Of a stretch of DNA of 64,000 nt, positions 46,721 to 57,317 are shown piece by piece. The notes below the pieces were generated by a model that worked only from the letters and a program-made list of their open reading frames with translations, made no database searches and was not told the origin of the DNA. This DNA is from CAYXFD01 sp964464175. Lineage in GTDB: Bacteria > Cloacimonadota > Cloacimonadia > Cloacimonadales > JAJBBL01. The position numbers and the translations under genes are program-made. Each line of letters opens with the position of its first letter. Positions within the stretch are counted from its first letter, which is position 1. The stretch is taken from NCBI GenBank assembly GCA_964464175.1, contig CAYXFD010000001.1, positions 1-64,000 on the forward strand, written 5' to 3'.

Positions 46721-47158
46721 ATGATCAAGACATACAATATTGACAGGGAACAGGATACTATCCGCTTAGCCCGGAGAATTGCCCCTTTGATCGGCAAAGG
46801 GGATGTTCTTGCCCTCTATGGAGATCTGGGGAGCGGGAAAACCTTTTTTACCCGGCATCTTTGTCAGGCACTCGGGGTAGCTGAGCCGGTCACCAGCCCC
46901 AGTTTCGTGCTGGTCAATCAGTACCGGGCGCCTGATTTCCAGATTAATCATATAGACCTTTTCAGATTACAGAGTGAGAGTGATTTATGGGGCTTAGGGA
47001 TCGAAGAATTCATCGAAGATGGGGTAACGATAATCGAATGGCCCCAATTGGCAGAAAGGATGTTTGACGACCGGACGCTCAGATTAACTTTTGATTATAC
47101 ACCTGAAGCCAGGACCTTAACATTAGCAGTAAAGGAAGCACCTCTTTGTAGTTTGTAA
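46721..47158 (+). CDS. tsaE: tRNA threonylcarbamoyladenosine biosynthesis protein TsaE
   Basis: ATPase of the TsaBDE complex that makes t6A37 in tRNAs. The Walker A motif GDLGSGKT is at residues 34-41. Other family segments are VTSPSFVLVNQY, INHIDLFRL and ITIIEWPQLAERMF. The length of 145 aa is typical. It is last in the panB-porX run and convergent with tamB, whose stop codon is 51 bases away. No tsaB or tsaD gene is in the window. Confidence 0.95.
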   Translation: MIKTYNIDREQDTIRLARRIAPLIGKGDVLALYGDLGSGKTFFTRHLCQALGVAEPVTSPSFVLVNQYRAPDFQINHIDLFRLQSESDLWGLGIEEFIEDGVTIIEWPQLAERMFDDRTLRLTFDYTPEARTLTLAVKEAPLCSL

Positions 47159-47209
47159 TGGTTTGATCAAAGTAGTTAAAAGATACCTCGCCTTCCCGGC
47201 AAACAATTA

Positions 47210-50200
47210 TCATTTCCAGCTGAAACGCCAGATTATATCTATCCCCGAGGTTTTCGAATCTCCCTTAACTGCCTGAAGGAAGAGAAAGCGGGTTATCTCA
47301 TATTCGAAGAGGATCTCTTCATAGATCTGTTCATGAGAATCGCTGAAGCTGAAATCCCGTTTATAGCTGACAAAGAGACGATCGGTCAGATATTTCCCTA
47401 CCTCCAGCCCTATCTGAGAAGCTGCTGTATCAGAGCGGAGTTCAATCATATCAAGATGAAAAACGTCTCCCAGAACCGAGGTCAGCTTACCGGTAAATCT
47501 TCCGGCAAGAAAGCCCCCGATAGCAAGAGCCTGATTCGATACTTCGGTTTTTTCACCATGTGTCAGTTCGTCAAAGGATCTTCCGAGTACGATATAGGAG
47601 ATAGCGTCTGCCTCTTCAATCGGTTGGTTGTTAAGTTCAAAGGCAAGATCTAACTGCTCCAAAGACCCGGTGATGATCAACTTCAGGTGTTTCCTGGTCA
47701 TATCGCTTCCCCGGAAAGTATAGACCGCTTCCAAAGAGATTAAAGGATCGAGATCACTTCCTCCGGTGAAGGTTATTTCTCCCGAAACTATCTGGAATCT
47801 TTTTCCGTAAAGGGCATAAAAGCCACGCAGGGGTCTTACCGTACCGAAAACTTCAAAATCACTCCCGGCAACCAGAATGTTCAGGTCTCCGCTCAGTTCA
47901 ATATTCATATCAGGACTTCTGAGCCAGACATTTCTGGGAAAGGTGAGAGCTATCTCTCCGCTCATATTTTCCAGATCGAAGCTTTTTTTCTGTTCTTCAG
48001 CGGGAGGGTCAACTTCAGTAATCTGCTGTTTTTCTCTTGCTTGAACTAATAGCGGCTTCTCTGTGCTGTCAGCCATAGTACCGCCGGTTAGTTCATCAAG
48101 CTGTATTCTGCCTCTGTTAACAAGGATATTCCCTTCGAAACGGGGTTCACTGGAACTCCCCTTTATAAGTAATTTACTGTTGATCGACAGATCCAGAGCA
48201 TCAGTACTGATAATAGGGAAATTTTCAGCATTGAATTCGAGATTGATGACAGATATGGTATCATCGCTGAAGTCTTCCAGTTGAGAGAAGAAACCTTCGT
48301 TGATTACAATGTGTCCCTTTCCGAGAAACTTTCCCTCCCCTGCTCTGACAACCAATCTATCCAGGTTGAGCCTCTCCTCTTCAAAGGTCAGAAGCAGGTT
48401 GAGATTACGATAGGAAGTACCTAATCCCGGAACGGAGAAGCTTGCATCCAGTACTTCCAGAGATCCTGTCGTTTTTAAATCTTCCAGGGTGTTTCCTAAA
48501 AGCAATTGAGCTTTCAGTATTCCGTTCAAGTCTGTTATATCTTCCAAAAAAACCTGCAGGGTGCTAAGGTCAAATTCAGTAGTTTGAAGATCGACAAGCA
48601 AATCCCGGTCTTTGAAGAACTCCCCACCCTCTTCCAGTGTCAGTTTTACCGGGAGCAAAAAATCTATCAAAAAATATGGATTATTCTTGTGTTCAATAGT
48701 GATCTCACCTTCAACCGTTTCTTTTTCCGGTGAATAAGTCAGGGAAGTTTCTACTCCGAGTTCGGTCATTTCCTGCCAGGTTCCGTCCATGAGGACAAGA
48801 TTGGCGGAGATATCAGGTTCTGCGGGTGATCCCTGTAAGGTCACAGCAAGGGATAGAATTCCTTTAGATAACACGATATGATCTAATTGCGCAGCCAGGG
48901 GAGCCAGATCGAGATCAGCAATGATGAGATTGAAATCACTGCTTTCGCTTAAAGAGGCATAACCATCGAGTTCAACAGATTGATTGCCCGAAACCAACTT
49001 AAAATCGCTGAAGGAGAAGGTGTTATCTGCTATGGTGATCATGGCTCTCTTTTTTTCCAATTCCCACATCTGGGGTGACATTTGGAGCTGAAACCGGCTC
49101 AGAGCGATCCGGATATCTTCTTCAGTGAAAATGTCCGCACTGATCCCTAATGATATATCAGAAGACTGAACAATATCGAGTGAGACACTTGAGCTGTCTT
49201 TATTCCAATTACCGGAGAGAGCAACACTTTCCAAAGGGATATCCTGTAACAGAATATCATCTATAGTCATGCCGGTTTCGAGAAAAAGGTGTTCGGATTC
49301 TTTTCTGATTGAGAAGACCTTCTCTATCACCCCGGCATAATAATCACCATAACGGGTATCATTAAGATATAACTCACCGGTAAAAGCGAAGGAATCGATT
49401 TTTCCTCGCAGACTTCCTGTCAGTTTCCCCTGAGTCTCGATTCTTTCTTCCGGTAAGTCGATAAATGCCAGCAGCGGCAGGATATTGTTCAGATGAAGGA
49501 TGAAATCCGCCCGGTTTTCTTCTGTCTGACTGAAAAAGCCGGAGAGTTCCAGAATATTGTTATCAATAACACAATACAAGGTATCGATTGTTACATCTTC
49601 ATCTTCATACATTCCCTGCAAAATTAGAGTTTCGATACTGAGAGTATCATAGAGGGAAGGGGTGAAAGCCAGCTCGGCAAAAACCGGTTCCTCGCCGAGT
49701 TTCTTGCTTTTGAGACCATAAGAAAAGTTAAGATCGGTATAGGGATTGTCGAGAACTTGGAGATTGTTCAGATTAAGATTTTCAACCTTTCCCTTCAGAA
49801 CAATATCCCCAAATTCAGAGAGTTCACCTATTCTTATCTCACTGCTGACCGAACCGAGGTCTCTTATCATTAGTTTTAGTTCAGAATGCAAAGAGTTGTT
49901 CACCAGCTCGGTTTCCAAAGAGAGCCTGTCAAACTGCACCGGTTCATCGATATGGTTGCGGAGATGAAAGACACTGTTATGCAGATCGCTGCTCATAGTG
50001 AATGTAATGTCGGGAAAGTCGAAACCGATCCCGGCTAAAGCGATATCGCCATTTAACAAGAGATATAAAGATTCATCCAAAAGCCAATAGGAGGGATCTA
50101 ATTCGTCAAAAACAAGACTTGCTTCGTAAACCGGTTTGGAGTCACTCTCTACATAAGGTGGATTCAGCATAAACATGGAGAGAGCAAGCTTTCCTCTCTC

Positions 50201-51112
50201 TTCCTGCAAGGAGAGAGTCAGTTCGACTTCCTTACGGTCTCCCTGGAAATCGGAGCTGAGACGAAAAGAGCTGTCGGGATTCAATATCGGAAAAAAGAAG
50301 GCAAAGTCTTCAGCTTTCTGAACAAAGAAATCGAGTTGACCGGAAAAATTATCGAATTCTGTTGAAGTTGAAGCAGAGGCGGTCAGAACAAAGTTATCAG
50401 TATCCAGCAAGAGATCACTGAGTGTTATCTCATCCTCTATTAAGCGGGCGGTAAAAGTAATATCGTCAACAGTCAGAAGATGTTCATCACTCCACTTAAT
50501 GATATATGAGGTTTCAAAAAGCGAGATCTTTGCCCAATCGGGTCTCAAAGCAAAGGAAAGTGAAACCTGCAGGTTCTCTATGGAAGAAGGGATTTTGCTA
50601 TTTTGCTTCTCTATAGTATTGATGTTGATATTTATTCCGGAGAGAGTTAGAAGGTCCAAATCAATTTTCCAGGGGCTGTCTTTGGATTCTTTAACGGTCT
50701 CGTCACTCTCCTTTGTTTCTTCCGGAGTAAACAATCGCTGCAAATTCCATTGATCGTCTTCCTCTTGCAGGAAAACGTTTAATCCGGATAATGCAATTCT
50801 TTCTATGGAAACCCTTCTTTTTAAGAGAGGGAGCAGTTTATATTCTAAGGAGATTTCCTTTAACGTGATTATCTCTTTATCATTGTCGCTGAAGGCTATA
50901 TCATTGAGGGTCAGACTGTTATAGAAATTCCCATCCAGACTTCCGATGGTCAGTTCACCCTGGATCTGTTTTGAGATTTGAGAAATGATAATCCTCTTAG
51001 CTATCGTTCGGAAATATGGGGTTTGGGTAAAAAGCAAAACGAGAATGAGCAGGAAAACTGTGAGAATAGCCCCCCAAAGGATTAGGCGAAGAATTCTTTT
51101 GCGGATACTCAT
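47210..51112 (-). CDS. tamB: TamB-like translocation and assembly module protein (DUF490)
   Basis: A 1300-aa AsmA/TamB-family protein. It has a single N-terminal membrane anchor (LILWGAILTVFLLILVLLF, residues about 10-28), then a very long beta-rich periplasmic part with repeating weakly hydrophobic strands that in known TamB proteins forms a lipid-conducting groove. The C-terminal DUF490 region shows GRSFDELTHGE and the final YLTDRLFVSYKRDFSFSD with KGDSKTSGIDIIWRFSWK. The gene starts 2 bases after the stop of the BamA/TamA-family gene, so the pair is coupled. It links inner and outer membranes and likely carries phospholipid or assists barrel insertion. Confidence 0.9.
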   Translation of the reverse strand: MSIRKRILRLILWGAILTVFLLILVLLFTQTPYFRTIAKRIIISQISKQIQGELTIGSLDGNFYNSLTLNDIAFSDNDKEIITLKEISLEYKLLPLLKRRVSIERIALSGLNVFLQEEDDQWNLQRLFTPEETKESDETVKESKDSPWKIDLDLLTLSGINININTIEKQNSKIPSSIENLQVSLSFALRPDWAKISLFETSYIIKWSDEHLLTVDDITFTARLIEDEITLSDLLLDTDNFVLTASASTSTEFDNFSGQLDFFVQKAEDFAFFFPILNPDSSFRLSSDFQGDRKEVELTLSLQEERGKLALSMFMLNPPYVESDSKPVYEASLVFDELDPSYWLLDESLYLLLNGDIALAGIGFDFPDITFTMSSDLHNSVFHLRNHIDEPVQFDRLSLETELVNNSLHSELKLMIRDLGSVSSEIRIGELSEFGDIVLKGKVENLNLNNLQVLDNPYTDLNFSYGLKSKKLGEEPVFAELAFTPSLYDTLSIETLILQGMYEDEDVTIDTLYCVIDNNILELSGFFSQTEENRADFILHLNNILPLLAFIDLPEERIETQGKLTGSLRGKIDSFAFTGELYLNDTRYGDYYAGVIEKVFSIRKESEHLFLETGMTIDDILLQDIPLESVALSGNWNKDSSSVSLDIVQSSDISLGISADIFTEEDIRIALSRFQLQMSPQMWELEKKRAMITIADNTFSFSDFKLVSGNQSVELDGYASLSESSDFNLIIADLDLAPLAAQLDHIVLSKGILSLAVTLQGSPAEPDISANLVLMDGTWQEMTELGVETSLTYSPEKETVEGEITIEHKNNPYFLIDFLLPVKLTLEEGGEFFKDRDLLVDLQTTEFDLSTLQVFLEDITDLNGILKAQLLLGNTLEDLKTTGSLEVLDASFSVPGLGTSYRNLNLLLTFEEERLNLDRLVVRAGEGKFLGKGHIVINEGFFSQLEDFSDDTISVINLEFNAENFPIISTDALDLSINSKLLIKGSSSEPRFEGNILVNRGRIQLDELTGGTMADSTEKPLLVQAREKQQITEVDPPAEEQKKSFDLENMSGEIALTFPRNVWLRSPDMNIELSGDLNILVAGSDFEVFGTVRPLRGFYALYGKRFQIVSGEITFTGGSDLDPLISLEAVYTFRGSDMTRKHLKLIITGSLEQLDLAFELNNQPIEEADAISYIVLGRSFDELTHGEKTEVSNQALAIGGFLAGRFTGKLTSVLGDVFHLDMIELRSDTAASQIGLEVGKYLTDRLFVSYKRDFSFSDSHEQIYEEILFEYEITRFLFLQAVKGDSKTSGIDIIWRFSWK

Positions 51113-51114
51113 GA

Positions 51115-53049
51115 TCAGAAAGCCTGTCCCAAACTGATAAAAAACTGTACCTGTTTCTTCCCCTCTCCGACAGGGATACCCACATCAAACCGGAAAGGAC
51201 CAACCGGAGTAGCAAAGCGTAAACCGCCTCCGGAAGCATACCGGAGATCATTTACATTATGATCGAATGTACCGCTCCAGACATTTCCATAGTCGAAAAA
51301 GGCTACTCCCGACAGTTGTTTCCATAAGGGGTAACGAAATTCGAAGCTCCCTTCGAGCAGGCTCTTGCCGCCCAGAGGCTGATCCTCAGCACTCAAAGGT
51401 CCTAACCGGGAACGAGCCCAACCCCTGACGGAATAGGTACCGCCGGCATAAAACCGGTCTTCTGCCGGTATATATTCATTATCTTTTAACTCCTTAAGTG
51501 TTCCCCCTTTTATTCGGGAAGCTAAGATCAGATAGTCGCTCAAGGAAAAATAGAACCGTGCTTCCGGCAAAACTCTGAGATATTGATAATCGGAACCGAA
51601 ACCGATGCCGGACAAGGTGACCGTATTGGAGAGTATTGAACCTCTATCCGGATAGAAATCGGGCCGGGAAGAATTGCGGATAATACCCCAGGTGATACTC
51701 GATTTTATGTAACTTCTCGGAACATCGGGAGTAATTCTTCCGGTAATGCTATCATCTCTGTTATTTAACTCATCAGCCGGCAAGTCTTCATGATAAACGG
51801 AGTACAGAAAAGTATCACCAGGTTCGGGAAAATCGGCACTCTTTTCTAAGCGGTTATTTTCGAAAGTATAAGCGAGATAGGTAGCTGTAGTAGCCGAAAG
51901 ACGGTAGTTGACCGTAGTATTAGCACCAACTCTTTCGATCTCATATCCCGGCTCTCTTTCCCGGCGGTAAAAGGGGTTGAATACGGTATTGGAACGAATT
52001 GTCGGAAATCCCGGCTGGGTAACCTTCAAATCGAGATTGATTGGCTCCAGATAAGAATGCTTGGCAAAGATAGTAGCTATTCTCAGTCCGCCCAGAAATC
52101 GGAGTTTGGTTATTTCGCCATATACTCTAAAGCGGTCTTCAAGTCCATACCCTGTTCCGAAGTTTAGACTGACCGATTCTTTTTCTCTAAGATTGATCTC
52201 TACCGGAACCTTCTCACCTTGGGAATCAGATCGGAGATTGACACTGACAAACTGAAACAGGTTCAATGCCTGTAATCTGCTTCTTGTCTGATCCATTTTT
52301 TGTCGGTCATACCGATCTCCGGGTTGCAGGGTCAGAAATCTGTGCAGCAAACTCTGATCGATCTTGCTCAAACCGTTGAATCTGATCTCTCCGTAAAACA
52401 CTTCGGGACCCGGATCAATAAGATATTTGACGTCCACCTCTAATTCAGATTCAGCAAGATAGAGGTCATGACTGGCGTTGATGTAAGGATATCCCAGTTT
52501 TTCAAAAAAACTGCGGATTGTTTTGAGGTCATCCCTTAAAAGATCATCACTGTAAAAAGCCCCGGCATAAAGCTGAATTTCTTCGGTAAGCTTCTCTCTG
52601 TATAACGAAAAATCTGCCGCTGCCGGATGTTCGGTGAATTCAAGATCTACACGGTGAATAGTTACGCGGGAATTCTCTTTTATTCTTATCCTGATTGTTA
52701 CCTGTTTTTCTTCTTCGTCATATCGTATCTCTTTCCCTTCAATTGCTGCATGAAGATAACCGTCTCTTTGATAAGCCCTGATGATCCGTTTCAGATCATC
52801 TTCCAATATCTCAGGAGAAAAGCGGGGTGCTTTCTTCCAGAAAAGAGGTTTTTGCAACAGAGGTTTAGTGCGGGTTTCCATTAAAGAACGGAGATGGCGG
52901 GTAGAGAAATAATCATTGCCGGAGAGCTCGATTTTCTTTACCCTTGGTTCATTATCCTGACTGTTCAGATCGACAGCAGTTGCTGTCATAACAAGCAAAA
53001 AGCAAAGAGCAAGATATCTCTGCCAATGGCTACCCGAATACAACATCAC
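51115..53049 (-). CDS. BamA/TamA-family outer-membrane assembly protein
   Basis: A 644-aa Omp85-family protein. A signal peptide of about 27 residues (after an uncertain start) is followed by three POTRA-like domains (about residues 35-128, 129-205 and 206-290) with alternating strands and helices such as VKKIELSGNDYFSTRHL and EIRFNGLSKIDQSLL. A beta-barrel of about 350 residues includes the VRGW-type loop (GGTYSVRGWARSRLGP) and ends in an aromatic residue (FFISLGQAF). Direct adjacency to tamB suggests the TamA role rather than BamA, whose homologue usually has five POTRA domains. Confidence 0.92.
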   Translation of the reverse strand: MMLYSGSHWQRYLALCFLLVMTATAVDLNSQDNEPRVKKIELSGNDYFSTRHLRSLMETRTKPLLQKPLFWKKAPRFSPEILEDDLKRIIRAYQRDGYLHAAIEGKEIRYDEEEKQVTIRIRIKENSRVTIHRVDLEFTEHPAAADFSLYREKLTEEIQLYAGAFYSDDLLRDDLKTIRSFFEKLGYPYINASHDLYLAESELEVDVKYLIDPGPEVFYGEIRFNGLSKIDQSLLHRFLTLQPGDRYDRQKMDQTRSRLQALNLFQFVSVNLRSDSQGEKVPVEINLREKESVSLNFGTGYGLEDRFRVYGEITKLRFLGGLRIATIFAKHSYLEPINLDLKVTQPGFPTIRSNTVFNPFYRREREPGYEIERVGANTTVNYRLSATTATYLAYTFENNRLEKSADFPEPGDTFLYSVYHEDLPADELNNRDDSITGRITPDVPRSYIKSSITWGIIRNSSRPDFYPDRGSILSNTVTLSGIGFGSDYQYLRVLPEARFYFSLSDYLILASRIKGGTLKELKDNEYIPAEDRFYAGGTYSVRGWARSRLGPLSAEDQPLGGKSLLEGSFEFRYPLWKQLSGVAFFDYGNVWSGTFDHNVNDLRYASGGGLRFATPVGPFRFDVGIPVGEGKKQVQFFISLGQAF

Positions 53050-53407
53050 ATCATCCTTAACTTTTATACAGATAACATAACCAATAATCTCGATTAATTA
53101 TAACTCAAAGATAGCAGATGTCAAGGCAATTATGTCTCTCTATGCCCTTAAAGGTATTCAGCCGGCGATTGGGTTAAATTTCCGAATCTCCAGTCATACT
53201 CTCTGATCATGATCTCAAGACGAGGGGAGTCTCTTTGATTTTATGGCTGAAAAAGATGAGAGGAGGGTCTATATAAAAGTCAGAATTCTCTGATTAAGAT
53301 ACATGTTTTGATTACTGAGACAGAAGAACTCGAAATCTGCTCGAGCAGATCAGGCAGGCAGCATGACCTTTTAAACAAAATCTTCCGTGTCCGGTTTTTC
53401 TCCGAGA
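53050..53407. other. Intergenic region of 358 bases
   Basis: Lies between the TamA-like gene and trpS, both on the minus strand. No gene is seen. A 16-bp palindrome, ATCTGCTCGAGCAGAT, sits at 53335-53350, sharing the GCTCGAGC core of the long palindrome at 43150. Confidence 0.5.
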
Positions 53408-54391
53408 TTATTTCAGAAAATCATAGTCCAGGCCGGTTCTGCTGTAAACCTCGGACATCGTTTGTTCAGTTATGATTCCTGCCTTTTCGTTTCCGAAACG
53501 GTATATTTCAGCGACTTTATCCCTGTTTTGGAGATAATAATTGTACTTCTCCCTGATTGGAGCAATGGTCATTTCTATGTTATCTGTTAACCATCTCTTA
53601 CACTCAATACAGCCGATAGAGGCATTGGTGCAGCCATCAACTACCTTCTCCCTGAGATCTTCATCCGAGAGGAATTTATGCAGGGTAAAAATATTACACT
53701 TTTCAGGATCTCCGGGATCTGTCCTTTTAATTCTTGCCGGATCAGTAACGGCTTTGGATACTTTCGCCCAGATCTGATCTTTAGTTTCATAGAGATATAT
53801 GCAGTTATCAAGAGATTTCCCCATTTTATCGGCACCATCAAGCCCTTTCACTCTTTTACCGACTATTCCCTGAGGTTCGGGAAAGGTATCACCGAAAGTG
53901 CCGTTAAACCTTCGGACGATCTCTCTCGCTAACTCAATATGAGGAAGCTGATCGTCACCCACCGGCACTATTTCAGCTTTGTAAATGATAATATCAGCGG
54001 TCATCAAAGCAGGATAATCCAGCAGACCGAGATTGATATTGTCTGCCTGCTGCAGGGTTTTATCCTTGTAGGTCGGTACCCGTTCCAGCCAGGAGACAGG
54101 GGTCAGACAGTTCAATATCCAGGTCAGTTCCGTATGATATTTAACCTGAGACTGGATCATCAGCACCGATCTTTCGGGGTCTAAACCACAAGCGAGGTAA
54201 CTGCACGCACATTTGAATACATTCTCCTGTAAAACAGCAGGCTGGTAAAAGGAGGTCATGGCGTGATAATCAACTATTCCGAATACCGCTTCATATTTGT
54301 TTTGCAGATCAACCCATTGCCTAATGGCTCCCAGATAATTACCTAAATGTAAATCTCCCGTAGGTTTTACTCCACTGAATAATCTTTTCAT
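53408..54391 (-). CDS. trpS: Tryptophanyl-tRNA synthetase
   Basis: Class I aminoacyl-tRNA synthetase charging tRNA-Trp. The HIGH-type motif is HLGN at residues 15-18 (GDLHLGNYLG) and the KMSKS motif is KMGKS at 189-193. GVKPTGDLHLG and GDDQLPHIELARE are TrpRS signatures. At 327 aa it has normal length. It follows rimO by 11 bases on the same strand. Confidence 0.97.
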   Translation of the reverse strand: MKRLFSGVKPTGDLHLGNYLGAIRQWVDLQNKYEAVFGIVDYHAMTSFYQPAVLQENVFKCACSYLACGLDPERSVLMIQSQVKYHTELTWILNCLTPVSWLERVPTYKDKTLQQADNINLGLLDYPALMTADIIIYKAEIVPVGDDQLPHIELAREIVRRFNGTFGDTFPEPQGIVGKRVKGLDGADKMGKSLDNCIYLYETKDQIWAKVSKAVTDPARIKRTDPGDPEKCNIFTLHKFLSDEDLREKVVDGCTNASIGCIECKRWLTDNIEMTIAPIREKYNYYLQNRDKVAEIYRFGNEKAGIITEQTMSEVYSRTGLDYDFLK

Positions 54392-54402
54392 AATAACTCC
54401 TT

Positions 54403-55701
54403 CTAAACAATCTCACCGATAAGATCGTGGACAAGACTCTCGGTGATTCTGACCGGGACAATATCACCCGGCTCTCCCTTACCCGCTTTGATGAAGACCA
54501 GACCGTCAATATCCGGTGCCTCCCAGCGGGTTCTTCCTTCGAAAAGAAAGCTCTCATCCTCTGCCCGGCGATCAATGATGACATCAACCACTTTACCGAC
54601 ATAGTTCAGCAACAGTTCTTCCGATAGGGAATCGTGCAATTCTGTCAATATTCTTTTCCGGCGGAGGGCGGTCTGAAAATGCACTTTGTCAGCCAATTCA
54701 TAAGCCTTTGTTCCCGGTTCCGCTGAAAACCGGAAAACCCCTAAGCGGTTGAATTTTATCTCTTCCAGGAAAGACTTCAATTCTAAAAACTGTTCTTCGG
54801 ATTCTCCGGGAAAACCGGAGATGACTGTCGTTCTCAGGGCAGCCTGAGGAAGGGTAGTTCTTATTTTGTGAAAGAGTTTTTCAATCTCCCGGCGGTTAGT
54901 TTTTCTGTTCATCCGGTTTAAGATCGAGTCATTAATATGTTGAATAGGGATATCAAGATACGGACAGACTTTCGGATTTGCTTTGATAAAAGAAAGTAAT
55001 TCGTCCGAAACATGAGCCGGATGAAGATATAGCAAGCGGATCCATTCAATCCCCTGAATACTGTCCAATTTCCCCAGTAGATCCACCAGGTTCTCTCTGT
55101 GAGGAAGATCTATTCCGTATTGGGTGATGTCCATAGCAGTTAAGATCAGCTCTTTGACTCCCTGAGCAGCAAGCTTCCGGGCTTCTGTGAGCAGAGAAGT
55201 TTCAGGCTCACTTGTTACCTTGCCCCTTATCGCAGGAATAGCACAATAACTGCAATGATTATTACAGCCGTCTGAGATTCTCAGATAGGAATAGGGACGT
55301 GATTCCAGGGGAAATCTCAGGTTGTCTCTGACAGCGAGACCAAGCAGCTCAGCAAAACCATGAAAGTCCTTCAGGTCGATAATATGGTCAATCTCCGGAA
55401 GTGACTTCCCCAGTTCGGCAGCATACCTCTTCACGAGGCATCCGGTTACGATTAGTCTGCTCTCTTTGTTCCGTTTCTTCAGTTCAGCCAGAGAGAGGAT
55501 TTGCTCGATTGCCTCCTCTTTAGCTTCCTTGATAAAGCCACAGGTATTGACAATTATCAATTCTGCCAGGGTAGGATCTTCTGTTAATTGATACCCGTTC
55601 TGGGTGAGCAGGCCGGCAAAAAACTCACTATCCACTAAGTTTCTCGGACAACCGAGACTCTCCAGATAGAAAAGCTTCTTATGAGTGTTTATCTCTTTCA
55701 C
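54403..55701 (-). CDS. rimO: Ribosomal protein uS12 methylthiotransferase RimO
   Basis: Radical-SAM enzyme adding a methylthio group to Asp88 of ribosomal protein S12. The radical-SAM cluster Cys residues are Cys146, Cys150 and Cys153 (CNNHCSYC). The N-terminal UPF0004 domain carries Cys18, Cys54 and Cys88 for the second [4Fe-4S] cluster. Diagnostic segments are YLESLGCPRNLVDSE, NTCGFIKEAKEE and the domain with YLDIPIQHINDSIL; a C-terminal TRAM domain closes the protein. At 432 aa the length is typical. MiaB is excluded by the RimO-type NTCGFI and DSE motifs. Confidence 0.96.
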   Translation of the reverse strand: MKEINTHKKLFYLESLGCPRNLVDSEFFAGLLTQNGYQLTEDPTLAELIIVNTCGFIKEAKEEAIEQILSLAELKKRNKESRLIVTGCLVKRYAAELGKSLPEIDHIIDLKDFHGFAELLGLAVRDNLRFPLESRPYSYLRISDGCNNHCSYCAIPAIRGKVTSEPETSLLTEARKLAAQGVKELILTAMDITQYGIDLPHRENLVDLLGKLDSIQGIEWIRLLYLHPAHVSDELLSFIKANPKVCPYLDIPIQHINDSILNRMNRKTNRREIEKLFHKIRTTLPQAALRTTVISGFPGESEEQFLELKSFLEEIKFNRLGVFRFSAEPGTKAYELADKVHFQTALRRKRILTELHDSLSEELLLNYVGKVVDVIIDRRAEDESFLFEGRTRWEAPDIDGLVFIKAGKGEPGDIVPVRITESLVHDLIGEIV

Positions 55702-55856
55702 AAAGTGTTCTCTTTAATTGTTCTGCTAACAACAGGGCTCGGGCAGCTTGTTTTGTTTCCGTTTCAGATGTTGATGCAGCCATTTTGGAGGTTGTTAGGC
55801 CAATAATCCCTGACGGCAGGTATCTGATGACCTTGAGCCTGTGTTACTTCTTCTCT

Positions 55857-57101
55857 CTATGAGAGGAAATGAACGATCATACCTGATTTGAGTTTCGGTT
55901 CGAACCAGGTAGATTTCGGCGGCATAATTTCCCCGGAATCGGCAATCTCCATGAGATCCTTAACAGAGGTCGGATACATGGCAAAAGCGACGGCTTCACC
56001 CTGATTGACCCGTTTTTCTAATTCATTCAAGCCCCTGATTCCACCGACAAAATCGATTCTTTTATCTTTGCGCGGGTCTCCGATATTAAGAATGGGAGAG
56101 AGCAGATTATCCATTAAAATGGCAACATCAAGTGATTTTACCGGATCATCAGGGGTGTAAGTACCATCTTTAGGGGTGAGTTTATACCATTTTCCGGCAA
56201 AATACATTCCGATAGTGTGCTTCTTTTCCGGTTTATACTGCTGTTTTTCTGACATCTCAGTGACAGCAAATCGCTCTTTTACCTGAGCGAGGAATTCAGT
56301 TTCACTCAATCCGTTCAGGTCTTTGACTACCCTGTTGTAGTCCATTATTTTCAACTGCTCCCCTGGAAAGAGAACTGCCAGAAAATAATTATACTCTTCA
56401 TCTCCGGTATGTTGCGGATTTTTCTCTTTTCTCAGCATTCCCACTTTGTAGGCTGAAGCGGAACGATGATGACCGTCAGCAACATAGAGGGCGGGAAGTT
56501 CAGCAAAGTGGTCAACAAATTGAGAGATTACTTTCGGGTCTTTGATATGCCATAAAGTGTGATATACTGAGTCATCTGTCTGGAAATGATATTCCGGGTC
56601 TGTTTGGATCTGTTCGGAGACGAGAGCATCGATCTCCCTGCGGGCGGGGTAGGTTAGAAAAACCGGGCCGGTATTGGCATTAAGGGTGTCAACATGGCGG
56701 ATCCGGTCTTTTTCTTTATCTGCTCTGGTGAGTTCATGCTTTTTGATAAAATCATTCTCATAATCTTCGATTGAGGCACAGGCTACCAGTCCGATCTGTT
56801 TGTGGTTTCCCATTTGCTGTTGATACAGATATAAAGAGGGTTCTCTATCTTCAACAAGGATACCTTCGGTAACTAAACCATCAAGGTTTTCTTTGGCTTT
56901 CTGATAGACTTGTCCATCATAAGGGTCAGTTCCTTCGGGTAAGTCAATTTCAGAGCGAACTACATGCAGAAAGCTGAGCGGATTATCCTTTGCCAGTTCT
57001 CTCGCTTCTTCAGTATTAATAACATCATAAGGGGGAGATGCCACCTTTTCCACAATATCTTTGCGTGGTCTGTAACCTTTAAAAGCTTTGATAATTGCCA
57101 T
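55857..57101 (-). CDS. DUF1015 family protein
   Basis: A 414-aa protein of the uncharacterised DUF1015 family, common in anaerobes and often near serine/glycolysis genes. The N-terminal signature IIKAFKGYRPRKDIVEKVASPPYDVINTEEARELA and the central YVADGHHRSASAYKVG block are characteristic. The latter contains a DGHHR motif related to ParB/sulfiredoxin-like catalytic folds. ATG 57101 follows AAGGAG. The gene has its own start region facing tldD. The function is not established. Confidence 0.92.
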   Translation of the reverse strand: MAIIKAFKGYRPRKDIVEKVASPPYDVINTEEARELAKDNPLSFLHVVRSEIDLPEGTDPYDGQVYQKAKENLDGLVTEGILVEDREPSLYLYQQQMGNHKQIGLVACASIEDYENDFIKKHELTRADKEKDRIRHVDTLNANTGPVFLTYPARREIDALVSEQIQTDPEYHFQTDDSVYHTLWHIKDPKVISQFVDHFAELPALYVADGHHRSASAYKVGMLRKEKNPQHTGDEEYNYFLAVLFPGEQLKIMDYNRVVKDLNGLSETEFLAQVKERFAVTEMSEKQQYKPEKKHTIGMYFAGKWYKLTPKDGTYTPDDPVKSLDVAILMDNLLSPILNIGDPRKDKRIDFVGGIRGLNELEKRVNQGEAVAFAMYPTSVKDLMEIADSGEIMPPKSTWFEPKLKSGMIVHFLS

Positions 57102-57317
57102 GTTTTGTCTCCTTATTCGACTATTTGCTTTGCTGACACATTCCTAAAAGAAGAGTTCTGGTGTCAAATCTTTTCAAAGAGTTAACTTCTGATGGTTCGC
57201 TTTTTTAAGGCTTCTTCCTGCCGGAAACTAAGGAAGATACCAGGAGATTGTGTTTGACATAATGAGGTTAATAAAAATAACTGCAACAATGATGAATATT
57301 AAATGGAGGTCTAATTA

